A stretch of 38,234 bases of DNA. Origin: Litoribacter ruber (GTDB lineage Bacteria > Bacteroidota > Bacteroidia > Cytophagales > Cyclobacteriaceae). Positions 18,148 through 25,355 of the stretch are shown in pieces. Made by a program: the position numbers and the translations under genes. Location of the stretch: contig NZ_JAHBGI010000019.1 of NCBI RefSeq assembly GCF_018500185.1, forward strand, positions 1 to 38,234, given 5' to 3'. Within the stretch, counting starts at the first letter, position 1, and the number at the start of each line of letters is the position of its first letter. The notes below the pieces were generated by a model that saw only the letters and a program-made list of their open reading frames with translations, searched no databases and was not told the origin of the DNA.

Positions 18148-18936
18148 ATGGATATTGATAAAATAAAAGAGTTATTAGATCAAATTAAAACTGTGTTTAA
18201 AGATATTATTCTTAGTACTAACTATGAAAAAATATCTGAAAATATCTTAAGTTGGCCAAATTATAAGCCAGGTATTTTTAAAAATATTTATAGTAAAGAG
18301 TATGAATTTATAGTTAAAAACAGACAATATAGTTTTTTATTAAAGGATAATCTTGGGTGTATTCAATTTTTTTATGAATTTAATAACGGTGAGGTTTTGA
18401 AAATAAAAATGGCATATTATCCTTATCCTGTAGTCTTAAATGAAAATGTTACAGAAGTTGAAAGTTTTCTTGATGAATCTTATGATGAAACTTTACTTGA
18501 ATATTACTATGATATTTGGGAAATTTTCAATCACGAATTTGAATTAAATATTAATGATAAAGATTTAAAGGAAATTTTTTTGAAATCACAAAGTTTAGGT
18601 AATAATGAGTCTTTTGAAAATTTGCTTATGGCGAGGTTTGATTTTAAATATAAACTCACTAATTCATCACATATAAGGATAGACTTTGATTCAAGAGTTA
18701 GTTCTCATAATAAATGCGAAATTCAAGTGGGAGCAGTTAATGAAATTAGGGTTCCCATTAATAAAATTATTTCTCCAATAATTTTTTTCGACTTTATAGT
18801 TAAAAATATTTTAAAGGGTACTGATTTTTATGAAAATCTTAGTAGGAAGAGTAATTACGTGAGTATGTTTAAATATCATAGAAGTATTAAATCAGAAATT
18901 GATGATTTTAATGAGAGTAATATTTATATAGTATAA
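18148..18936 (+). CDS. DUF2290-like protein, partner of the SF1 helicase
   Basis: A 262-residue protein beginning 2 bp after the helicase stop. Its middle contains SSHIRIDFDSRVSSHNKCEI, then GAVNEIRVPINKIISPIIFF. The order 'HxRxDxD...H...G...R(V/I)P...SP..F' is what I recall of DUF2290, a family often found beside helicases, but the assignment is from memory. No nuclease motif, signal peptide or membrane helix is evident. Like the helicase it is extremely AT-rich, so the two genes probably moved together from another source. A joint defence role is inference from context. Confidence 0.7.
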   Translation: MDIDKIKELLDQIKTVFKDIILSTNYEKISENILSWPNYKPGIFKNIYSKEYEFIVKNRQYSFLLKDNLGCIQFFYEFNNGEVLKIKMAYYPYPVVLNENVTEVESFLDESYDETLLEYYYDIWEIFNHEFELNINDKDLKEIFLKSQSLGNNESFENLLMARFDFKYKLTNSSHIRIDFDSRVSSHNKCEIQVGAVNEIRVPINKIISPIIFFDFIVKNILKGTDFYENLSRKSNYVSMFKYHRSIKSEIDDFNESNIYIV

Positions 18937-18982
18937 TATTAGGAGACTAATTATAATGAAGGTTAGTTTTGAATCATTTTCA

Positions 18983-19205
18983 CTATTTCTCCCGCTCCTT
19001 ATAAAACCCCATCTTCAGGTAATCCCTGTACCTTTCATTGATTGGACCGTTTCGCGTCAAGAAAATTGCTCACCTTTTCCCTCTTATTACCTCCTCCTCA
19101 ATATACCCCACCACAACCTCATCCTGGTTGACCGGCCGGCCGTCAAAGGTGTCGGCACGGAAATCCCAAAGGGTGGTGCGGTGGAAAAGTTGCCTCACAC
19201 AGATT
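18983..19205 (-). pseudogene. Decayed coding remnant (C-terminal fragment of an unrecognised protein)
   Basis: One minus-strand frame reads LFHRTTLWDFRADTFDGRPV, NQDEVVVGYIEEEVIRGKR, a TGA stop, then NGPINERYRDYLKMGFYKER to a TAG at 18983-18985. The coherent protein-like composition on both sides of an internal stop, together with a G/C content far higher than the helicase pair, suggests a dead gene end rather than chance. I do not recognise the family. Degenerate repeats precede it at 19190. Confidence 0.4.
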
Positions 19206-19345
19206 GCACGGATTTCACAGATAAAGATTTGTGGTGAGGGTTTCCTCTCGCGCCGGCCTGACGGCAGTCAGGGATTTAAAGGATTTCACTGATCAAGTAT
19301 TTATCCTCACACCGATTTCAAAAATTTCACAGATAATAATTAGGT
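19190..19345. repeat. Degenerate GGATTTCACAGAT-type repeats
   Basis: Several imperfect copies: CACGGATTTCACAGAT near 19213, AGGATTTCACTGAT near 19278, CACCGATTT near 19311, and AATTTCACAGAT near 19323. Between two copies lies a stretch like those flanking the other repeat mosaics. No gene was recognised. Confidence 0.5.
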
Positions 19346-19379
19346 TATTATGATTTACTCTCGTGGGATATTCCCTTAT

Positions 19380-20144
19380 TTAAAAGCTTTTCTCCTCTCG
19401 CTGAATTAATCTAAACTTCTCAACTTCCTCCACAATCCTTCCCATCAACTCTCCCGATACCGAAGTACTTAGCTGCCTCATGCTGATGATCAGCTTTTTT
19501 TGCTCTGGATGGGTAAAGACGATGAACTTGTTTTGATGCCAGGTTTGGTTGTCAGGAACTAGCTCATTCCCGAAAATCGACTGAATGTCCTCAATATGCC
19601 AGTATCCTCCCGCAGCCACAATCACAATAAGGAAATTCTGGAAGAACTTTTCTTGCCTGAACATCTCCATTCTGTCTTGGTGCAGCTCTCCCAGGATATT
19701 TTTTCTTCCCGGGGAGTATTTGGAAGGTGTGGTGTTGATTTCGGTCAGAAAGAATTTTTGGAAGAAAGTTGATTCAGATTCGCTTTTGTTTTCTTCGAAT
19801 AGGAGGTTGTTCAACCTTTGGTACTGGTTCCATGTGGCACCGGCGGATTTAGGAAGATCTTTGTTATAGGGCCACCTTGGATCAAATTCATCCACTTCTA
19901 ACTCACCTTTAATTATCTTCCCCCATTGATTAGGATTATTAATGGATTCATTACGGAAAGCTATTGGATTTTTAACAGGGTCAATAGCCAATTCCTTGCC
20001 TATCAAAAGAATGTCAGCGTTTGGATTTCCTTTGCCGATATAATAGGGGTTGGCAATATCCTTATTTTTCTCATCGGAATATAATTCGGTGGATTGATGT
20101 ACAGATCTTTTTACTAGACTTTGGAAATCAGTGGAGAAACTCAT
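19380..20144 (-). CDS. Uracil-DNA-glycosylase-like family protein
   Basis: A 254-residue protein. YYIGKGNPNADILLIGKELA near residues 34-53 resembles the first strand and loop of the uracil-DNA glycosylase superfamily, where 'GNPNAxILxxG' precedes the active site. The usual second motif (H-P-S-P or similar) near the C-terminus is not clear; FTHPEQKK near residue 212 is the closest candidate. Enzymatic activity is therefore doubtful. It lies 37 bp after the Mrr-like nuclease gene on the same strand, so the two are probably an operon. Function unknown. Confidence 0.7.
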   Translation of the reverse strand: MSFSTDFQSLVKRSVHQSTELYSDEKNKDIANPYYIGKGNPNADILLIGKELAIDPVKNPIAFRNESINNPNQWGKIIKGELEVDEFDPRWPYNKDLPKSAGATWNQYQRLNNLLFEENKSESESTFFQKFFLTEINTTPSKYSPGRKNILGELHQDRMEMFRQEKFFQNFLIVIVAAGGYWHIEDIQSIFGNELVPDNQTWHQNKFIVFTHPEQKKLIISMRQLSTSVSGELMGRIVEEVEKFRLIQREEKSF

Positions 20145-20181
20145 AAGTATGTTTTATTTAAAAATGACGGTAGCTTGCCCC

Positions 20182-21342
20182 TTATTTTATATTAGCATCT
20201 TTTAATGTTCCTAGATTAGCTTCATTAAAATATTCGGTGAAAATCCTATATACTTTATCCGCAAGCTCATTAAATGAACTGGTCACCCAAAAGTATTCCT
20301 TGATTTGAGTCTTATCATTAACCTGTTCAAAATATTCTGAAGTTAGGATCCAATTAAGAATGTTGCCTTCTTTTTCAGTAATGTCTGGAACATGGATGAC
20401 ATACATTTCACTTTTACTGTAGGCTTTAATCAAACCTTCTGAGGTATGAAAGTGGCATTCCTCACCGGCATTGATTGCTTGATAAAGACGGGATTTTATG
20501 AGTTTTTCCGCTTTTAGTAAGTGGTCCCCAGATTGGAAGAAATCAAATTGTCTTGAATACTCTTCAGTCAGATCATTCATGTAAACCAAATAGGACTCTT
20601 GCCTTTCAGGATTTAAAATGTTTTTCTCCTTTAATTCCTCATAGACTATCTTCCAATAGTCGATTTCTTTTCTCTTCGTGGTTATGTTCAAGAACCCCTT
20701 TTTGGTCTTACTTTTTTCAAAAAGTTGAATATGCTTTATCCTTTCCTCCCTTGTCGTTTTTTCCATTTGGAGTTCGGTAAGAATATGGGCCCGTAGCCAT
20801 TTGTTGAAGTGCCAGTATATTTTTTCATGATCCACATGGATATGCGATAGCATAGGTTTTATTACTAAATATATTATCTCATCCCTATAACGCTCGGCAA
20901 TTGTGAGTGGCTGAAGAGCTATTTTGGTCAATAATTTTTCACGGAGTTCCTCAGGCCTGAGGGAAAGGGTGAATAATTCTGAAATAACATCCTGGTTCCA
21001 GATTTCCATGTCAAGGGAGTGAGCAAGATCATAATCGGCATTGCTGACTGAAACACCTGCCAATACCAAGATTACCTTATGGGCTCTTATCAGCTGGTTC
21101 TTACTTGACCATTGATGGATTAGGTTTCTTACTGTGAGATTGCTGTTTTGATAATTCTTGCATTCCACTACAATGGTTCTGTCTCCAACGGTCGCCTTGA
21201 TATCTACTTCATAGGTAGCCATCATCACATTCCTCTCAGTGACAAATTTTGCAGCCCTAAAAATATGTTCAACAGCAAGCTCTAGGGAGTCTCCCTTGTC
21301 TTTGGTCACTTCTGGCGTTGGTGTAATCTCAATTGTCTGCAT
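20182..21342 (-). CDS. Mrr-like restriction endonuclease (PD-(D/E)xK)
   Basis: A 386-residue protein. The N-terminal third has the Mrr-type nuclease order: GDSLELAVEHIFRAAKF (helix with Glu21), YEVDIKATVGD (Asp47), TIVVECKNY (Glu60, Lys62), and a following Q-rich helix, LIHQWSSKNQL. HKVILVLAGVSVS continues the fold. The C-terminal two thirds are helical and unrecognised, perhaps a target-recognition or oligomerisation part. Mrr family enzymes usually cut modified DNA, but the substrate cannot be told. It is the first gene of a two-gene minus operon with the UDG-like gene. Its divergent promoter gap carries palindrome C. Confidence 0.82.
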   Translation of the reverse strand: MQTIEITPTPEVTKDKGDSLELAVEHIFRAAKFVTERNVMMATYEVDIKATVGDRTIVVECKNYQNSNLTVRNLIHQWSSKNQLIRAHKVILVLAGVSVSNADYDLAHSLDMEIWNQDVISELFTLSLRPEELREKLLTKIALQPLTIAERYRDEIIYLVIKPMLSHIHVDHEKIYWHFNKWLRAHILTELQMEKTTREERIKHIQLFEKSKTKKGFLNITTKRKEIDYWKIVYEELKEKNILNPERQESYLVYMNDLTEEYSRQFDFFQSGDHLLKAEKLIKSRLYQAINAGEECHFHTSEGLIKAYSKSEMYVIHVPDITEKEGNILNWILTSEYFEQVNDKTQIKEYFWVTSSFNELADKVYRIFTEYFNEANLGTLKDANIK

Positions 21343-21397
21343 ATAAAATGGAAGTCATGGTTAAACTCCAAACCTAAGTCCATAAGGCTAAAGAAAC

Positions 21398-21417
21398 AAT
21401 ACCCCGATCACGGTATT
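21398..21417. promoter_or_regulatory. Palindrome family member C in the divergent Mrr gap
   Basis: AATACCCCGATCACGGTATT lies 55 bp upstream of the Mrr-like start and 122 bp upstream of the small plus-strand gene at 21540. It differs from copy D by two adjacent bases. A T-run follows on the plus strand, so a terminator reading is possible, but no plus-strand gene ends here. Confidence 0.5.
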
Positions 21418-21539
21418 TTTCACCAATTCATGGTGAAAGTTTCGATAGAGAGTGTATTCTCAAAAACAAAAATCCATTCCAAAACGAAAGTCAAAAATAT
21501 TGTCTCTATTATAAACATGACAGTGTCAAAATAATAAAC

Positions 21540-21788
21540 ATGTTAGATATAGCTTTAGTAAAGCTGGAACTTGAAGAAAAACAGGTTCAGATATCCGCAA
21601 AACAAGACCGGATCCTTTCCCAAAATCTCGATCCCTTCCTATTCGATCGCCTCGAAAAAGCCAGAACCCTACTCAAACTAATCAAAGAAGCCCAAATCGC
21701 CTTCCAAGAAGATGTCCTGTTTAGGGTAGGGAACCTAGTGAAGACGATGGAGGAGGAGGGACTGAATTTTAGGGTGCCGTTGGTGTGA
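21540..21788 (+). CDS. Small coiled-coil-like protein of unknown function
   Basis: An 82-residue, almost entirely helical and charged protein (LVKLELEEKQVQISAKQDRI, DRLEKARTLLKLIKEAQ). No signal peptide or DNA-binding motif. I do not recognise the family. It starts with an ATG after an A/T-rich leader carrying palindrome C, and is transcribed away from the Mrr operon. Confidence 0.55.
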   Translation: MLDIALVKLELEEKQVQISAKQDRILSQNLDPFLFDRLEKARTLLKLIKEAQIAFQEDVLFRVGNLVKTMEEEGLNFRVPLV

Positions 21789-22057
21789 AGGAATTAGGAA
21801 TTGATAAAGAGGAATGGGGAATGCTTTTCCGTGATGGAAATGATGAATAATGAATAATGCTTGCCCGCGTGGCGGGAACGTCGAATGAAGAAGTGAGCGG
21901 AACGTTAAGCCCTTAACCTAGGCCACAGGCCGCATTAACCCTTCAACATCATCCATAAAAATACCCTAATCACGGTATTTTATAGCGAGAAAAATTGGAT
22001 TACTTTTAAGAAAAACATAGTGGGAAAAGGAAAGGGATAATTTGGGAATTAATTTAT
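21789..22057. other. Intergenic stretch with palindrome D and G/C-rich repeat debris
   Basis: About 270 bp containing GCCCGCGTGGCGGGAACG near 21862 (a small hairpin-prone stretch), GGCCACAGGCC near 21920, and palindrome D. No gene seen. Confidence 0.4.
21960..21979. promoter_or_regulatory. Palindrome family member D upstream of the HEPN-type gene
   Basis: AATACCCTAATCACGGTATT ends 78 bp before ATG 22058, nearly the spacing of copy A from its gene. It is followed by TTTTA rather than a long T-run. Confidence 0.5.
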
Positions 22058-22666
22058 ATGAATATGCACCTTAAGAATATTCAATATTGTCTGATGGCTT
22101 TACATTTAAGCTATAAATCCCTCAATGAGATAACATCAATCTTGCTGCATGATAAGGAGTTTGACAAGTCCATTGTTGATTCGGAGACTTTTAGGTTTTA
22201 TAATTATTCACTCCATTACATGTTTGCCATGGAGGTCTGTAAGTTAATGCAGGCAAAGAATATTAGTGGAAGTGCGAATTATGCAAGCATAAAGAGATTA
22301 ATAGGGGAAATATCTGCTTTTCACAAGCCTAACTTTATAAAAATTGGCGATAGACTTGAAAGACGAATTTCTGAATTGGAGCTTAATGGTATTTATGAAA
22401 AAATAAAGGACATGAGAGATACAAATTTGGCACATAGTGATGAGAATCAGAACGGTGGCCCCCTTTCTTTTCGTAGTTTTAACATAATGGAGATTGAAGA
22501 ATGCAGGGAGCTACTTGATGACCTTCAGGAGATATTTAAAGAATGTACAACCCAATTTGATCATACCTTTATCATACCTACAAATACAAAAACCCAAAAC
22601 TTATTGAAATATGCCGATGAATGTAGGGCCTTTGCTACAAAGAATAGGCAGGACTTTCTAGAATGA
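22058..22666 (+). CDS. HEPN-domain-like protein (AbiU2-type RNase candidate)
   Basis: A 202-residue, all-helical protein. Residues 115-128 (KIKDMRDTNLAHSD) contain R120 and H126 in the R-x(4-6)-H arrangement of HEPN ribonucleases, and 'R-D-x-N-L-A-H-S' is common in AbiU2-like members. Many HEPN proteins cleave RNA as toxins or abortive-infection effectors, while others act only as scaffolds. No antitoxin-like gene sits directly beside it on the same strand; the XRE gene downstream is convergent. A shared terminator-type hairpin lies at 22670-22702. Confidence 0.65.
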   Translation: MNMHLKNIQYCLMALHLSYKSLNEITSILLHDKEFDKSIVDSETFRFYNYSLHYMFAMEVCKLMQAKNISGSANYASIKRLIGEISAFHKPNFIKIGDRLERRISELELNGIYEKIKDMRDTNLAHSDENQNGGPLSFRSFNIMEIEECRELLDDLQEIFKECTTQFDHTFIIPTNTKTQNLLKYADECRAFATKNRQDFLE

Positions 22667-22669
22667 AGA

Positions 22670-22702
22670 TTAAAAAAATAAAGCCCCCGATCTCTCGGAG
22701 GC
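22670..22702 (-). terminator. Terminator between the HEPN-type and XRE genes
   Basis: On the minus strand, GCCTCCGAGAGATCGGGGGC forms a stem-loop followed by TTTATTTTTTT, which ends transcription from the XRE gene. On the plus strand the same stem is preceded by an A-run and could weakly stop the HEPN transcript. Confidence 0.75.
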
Positions 22703-22759
22703 CTATTGATTACTCACTTACTGGGTATCAAACAACTTAATCACAGCATATTTACTATT

Positions 22760-23164
22760 CTACTTTTTATCTTCCAATATCTTTTTTATCGCCTGGTTCA
22801 TGTCCATCATGGCTTCCATCATCTTCATCATAACTTCAGTCTGACTCTTGTCTGCATAATTCGCTTTAACCTTACCACCTCCAAACGCAACATTTGAATT
22901 TGTTAAGTGCTCAATAACATGCCCTGGTTGGGAAGCAATTATCTGCAGGGGATCCACATTTAAAAACTCAGCTACCTGCTGGATGAGGTCCACGGTGATC
23001 TTGCTTTCCCCGCGCTCATATTTGGTGTAAGTAGCCTCCTTGATGCCGAGGTAGTCGGCAACTTCCACTGCTTTCTTGTCGCGCAGCTTTCTAAAGGTGG
23101 AAAAGTTTCTACCAATGTTTTTGTTTTCCAAAACAGTAAAGTTTGTGTCTTCTGAATCCTTCAT
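22760..23164 (-). CDS. XRE-family helix-turn-helix regulator
   Basis: A 134-residue protein. The HTH domain spans about residues 17-75: FRKLRDKKAVEVADYLGI, then KEATYTKYERGESKITVDLI, the classical Cro/CI-type helix-turn-helix with a Y-x-x-[YW]-E-x-G signature. The C-terminus is methionine-rich and helical (EVMMKMMEAMMDMNQAIKK), possibly for oligomerisation. The gap upstream of its start carries several AGTAGTTTA-type half-sites (23224-23289), as expected for an autoregulated promoter. Its targets are otherwise unknown. Confidence 0.85.
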   Translation of the reverse strand: MKDSEDTNFTVLENKNIGRNFSTFRKLRDKKAVEVADYLGIKEATYTKYERGESKITVDLIQQVAEFLNVDPLQIIASQPGHVIEHLTNSNVAFGGGKVKANYADKSQTEVMMKMMEAMMDMNQAIKKILEDKK

Positions 23165-23223
23165 GTCTTATGAATTTTGCTTCTACAATTTACGCATTTT
23201 AAGGGATAATAAATACTCTCCTG

Positions 23224-23289
23224 AGTAGTTTAATGCTCCAAATCACAGAAAGTAGTGTTAAACTACTAAAATACAATGGCTAAACTACT
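23224..23289. promoter_or_regulatory. Cluster of AGTAGTTTA half-sites, probable operators of the XRE regulator
   Basis: AGTAGTTTA at 23224, AGTAGT-GTTAA-ACTACT at 23251-23267 (a perfect 6-5-6 inverted repeat), and TAAACTACT at 23281. All lie 60-125 bp upstream of the XRE start. The repeated half-sites in both orientations fit cooperative dimer binding; assignment to this regulator is inference. Confidence 0.5.
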
Positions 23290-23571
23290 GAGAAAATAGG
23301 TAAAGGTTTTGAAAGTTTTAAGAACTTGCATACAAGTTAGTTATGAGAATCCTAAGCCACACATACAATTCCATTTGTCACCTTCTCTCCACCAGGGAAG
23401 TTGCTGTGCATTTCTCATTATCACATCTGCGCTACGGACCATGGGGATACCCCGTATGCTGCTGCCTCATTTCCCCTTATCAAATCCTAGGAACCAATAA
23501 GCAATTACAAAAGAATCTGATTAAGTCACCGGACTGAGCGAAGCGAGCTACGCGTTGCTTCGCAGTTTAAA

Positions 23572-23642
23572 GGTTAATGGTTTAAGGTTTAAGAGGGACG
23601 TTTTTCTGAACTCTTAACGCTGAACTGTGAACCCTGAACATG
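23572..23642. repeat. Degenerate heptamer repeats
   Basis: Three consecutive GGTTTAA-like heptamers (23572-23592), then five in-phase 7-nt units of GAACNNN type (23608-23642). The last unit contains the ATG at 23640. Confidence 0.55.
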
Positions 23643-23689
23643 AAAAAAAGAATGCATCAATTCTTCGGGGGAGGGGTATGCGTTTTTGG
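23640..23689 (+). pseudogene. Duplicated signal-peptide start of the thioredoxin-fold gene, cut by the repeat array
   Basis: Translation from ATG 23640 gives MKKRMHQFFGGGVCVFG, matching MKKRMIFFFLGLVCLFG at the start of the gene at 25356. By eye 38 of 50 bases agree without a gap. Directly afterwards the sequence changes into the GGCTNCGCCG array. The frame stays open to 24023 because the array has few stops, but a functional product is unlikely. Confidence 0.5.
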
Positions 23690-24710
23690 CTGCGCCGGTT
23701 ACTTGGCTACGCCGGTTACTTGGCTTCGCCGTTTACTGGCTTCGCCGTTTATTTGGCTTCGCCGGTTATGGGCTTCGCCGCTTATTTGGCTTCGCCGCTT
23801 ACGTGGCTTCGCCGATTATTGGCTTCGCCGCTTAAATGGCTTCGCCGTTTATTTGGCTTCGCCGTTTATGGGCTTCGCCGCTTACGTGGCTACGCCGATT
23901 ATGGTTTATGGGCTGCGCCGCTTACGTGGCTTCGCCGATAATTGGCTTCGCCGATTATTGGCTTCGCCGTTTATTTGGCTTCGCCGGTTATGGGCTTCGC
24001 CGCTTACGTGGCTTCGCCGATGATGGTTTATGGGCTGCGCCGCTTACGTGGCTTCGCCGATTATTGGCTTCGCCGGTTATTTGGCTTCGCCGGTTATGGG
24101 CTTCGCCGCTTACGTGGCTTCGCCGATTATTGGCTTCGCCGCTTATATGGCTTCGCCGTTTATTTGGCTTCGCCGTTTATGGGCTTCGCCGCTTACGTGG
24201 CTTCGCCGATTATGGTTTATGGGCTGCGCCGCTTACGTGGCTTCGCCGATTATTGGCTTCGCCGATTAATGGCTTCGCCGGTTATTTGGCTTCGCCGCTT
24301 ACGTGGCTTCGCCGCTTATGGTTTTTGGGCTGCGCCGCTTACGTGGCTTCGCCGATAATAGGCTTCGCCGCTTATATGGCATCGCCCTTTATTTGGCTAC
24401 GCCGTTTATGGGCTTCGCCGCTTAAGTGGCTACGCCGATTATGGTTTATGGGCTGCGCCGCGTACGTGGCTTCGCCGATTATGGTTTATGGGCTGCGCCG
24501 CGTACGTGGCTTCGCCGATTATGGTTTATGGGCTGCGCCGCTTACGTGGCTTCGCCGATTATTGGCTTCGCCGATTATTGGCTTCGCCGTTTATTTGGCT
24601 TCGCCGGTTATGGGCTTCGCCGGTTATTTGGCGTCGCCGCTTACGTGGCTTCGCTGTTTATGGGCTTCGCCGTTTATTGGCTGCGCCGTTTACTGGCTTC
24701 GCCGCTTAAT
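23688..24710. repeat. 1-kb array of GGCTTCGCCG-based units
   Basis: About 60 contiguous units, each GGCTNCGCCG plus a spacer NTTANN(N). Most are 16 or 17 nt. A recurrent 23-nt form adds TGGTTTATG and is usually followed by a GGCTGCGCCG unit. Blocks of three to six units recur as higher-order repeats. There is no separate unique spacer, so it is not a CRISPR array. The units contain almost no stops in any plus frame, which creates long meaningless ORFs (WLRRL/LASP repeats). Each core can form a small GGC/GCC hairpin. Confidence 0.9.
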
Positions 24711-24820
24711 GGTTCACGGTTGGAGCCAGGGCTGAACACTGAACACTGAACACTGAACTTTGAACCTTGAACTTATAAACTTTAACCTTTCCCCGCAGGG
24801 GAAAAAGTAAACTTTAAACC
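24711..24820. repeat. Composite repeat: heptamer tract plus CCCCGCAGGGG hairpin
   Basis: The array is followed by GGTTCACGGTTGGAGCCAGG, three GAACACT heptamers (24734-24754) and decayed units, then TTTCCCCGCAGGGGAAAAAG (a strong hairpin near 24788-24807). The same elements in the same order recur twice at 32970-33261. Confidence 0.75.
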
Positions 24821-24829
24821 ACAATAACT

Positions 24830-25096
24830 ATGAAACATATAAAGAAACTATTTGATGGCATCCTGTGGCTGCTGGTGGGGGATCGGGGGCTGGAGTGTGG
24901 GATGCTCAGTAAGGGGAAACCCAACTGCACCTATGTACCTGACCCCAAGCCGAAGCCTTATACCCGGGAGCAGCAGGAGGCGATATTGCTGTGCAAGGCG
25001 ATAGGAGTGATACTGAGGGAGGAGGGGATGAAGAATCAGCTGGACGTTCGTGTAGAGGTGAGGCCTTTGGGGAAGGAGCCGCCGGGGACGAAGTAG
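24830..25096 (+). CDS. Small protein of unknown function inside the repeat region
   Basis: An 88-residue protein, MKHIKKLFDGILWLLVGDRG onward, with a short hydrophobic N-terminal stretch and a proline/lysine-rich middle (YVPDPKPKPYTREQQ). An A/T-rich leader, typical for this genome, precedes the ATG. It is flanked by repeats on both sides. The unbroken, non-repetitive frame suggests a real gene, but I do not recognise it. Confidence 0.45.
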   Translation: MKHIKKLFDGILWLLVGDRGLECGMLSKGKPNCTYVPDPKPKPYTREQQEAILLCKAIGVILREEGMKNQLDVRVEVRPLGKEPPGTK

Positions 25097-25109
25097 TTTA
25101 TGGGTTATC

Positions 25110-25200
25110 GACTGCTGCGCAGTCTAGTTTATGGGCTTCGCCGTTTATGGTTTATTTGGCTGGGCCGGTTATGGATTAATGGTTGATCGTCCCGTGGGCA
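25110..25200. repeat. Short GGCTTCGCCG/TTTATGG repeat cluster
   Basis: A few units (GTTTATGGGCTTCGCCG, GTTTATGGTTTATTTGGCTG) of the same kinds as in the large array. Confidence 0.7.
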
Positions 25201-25355
25201 TAATGCCCAGCGGGGACTGATTATAGGATTAAGGAGAAATAATGGGGGATGCGATTACGAAAAACATCCCCCCTGCCCCTCCCGATTCGCTACGCTCTCG
25301 GGACAAGCGCTTCCAACGGGGGAATTATTTACGGAAAATATTAACGAATAATACG

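Noticed and set aside
18956-19292. Plus-strand ORFs of 84-93 codons
   Set aside because: They run through the decayed minus-strand frame and the GGATTTCACAGAT repeats and have no coherent protein composition.
22058-23164. HEPN protein and XRE regulator as a toxin-antitoxin pair
   Set aside because: They are convergent and separated by a terminator, unlike typical pairs.
23688-24710. CRISPR array
   Set aside because: Cores are only 10 nt, spacers are 6-7 nt and nearly uniform, and no cas gene is in the window.
23627-24749. Long overlapping ORFs with WLRRL/LASP repeats, up to 299 codons
   Set aside because: They arise in three frames at once because the repeat unit has almost no stop codon; unit lengths of 16, 17 and 23 nt break any single frame.
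25242-25355. Upstream extension of the thioredoxin-fold gene
   Set aside because: It would put 38 non-conserved residues before a clear signal peptide and is partly built of repeat-like sequence.
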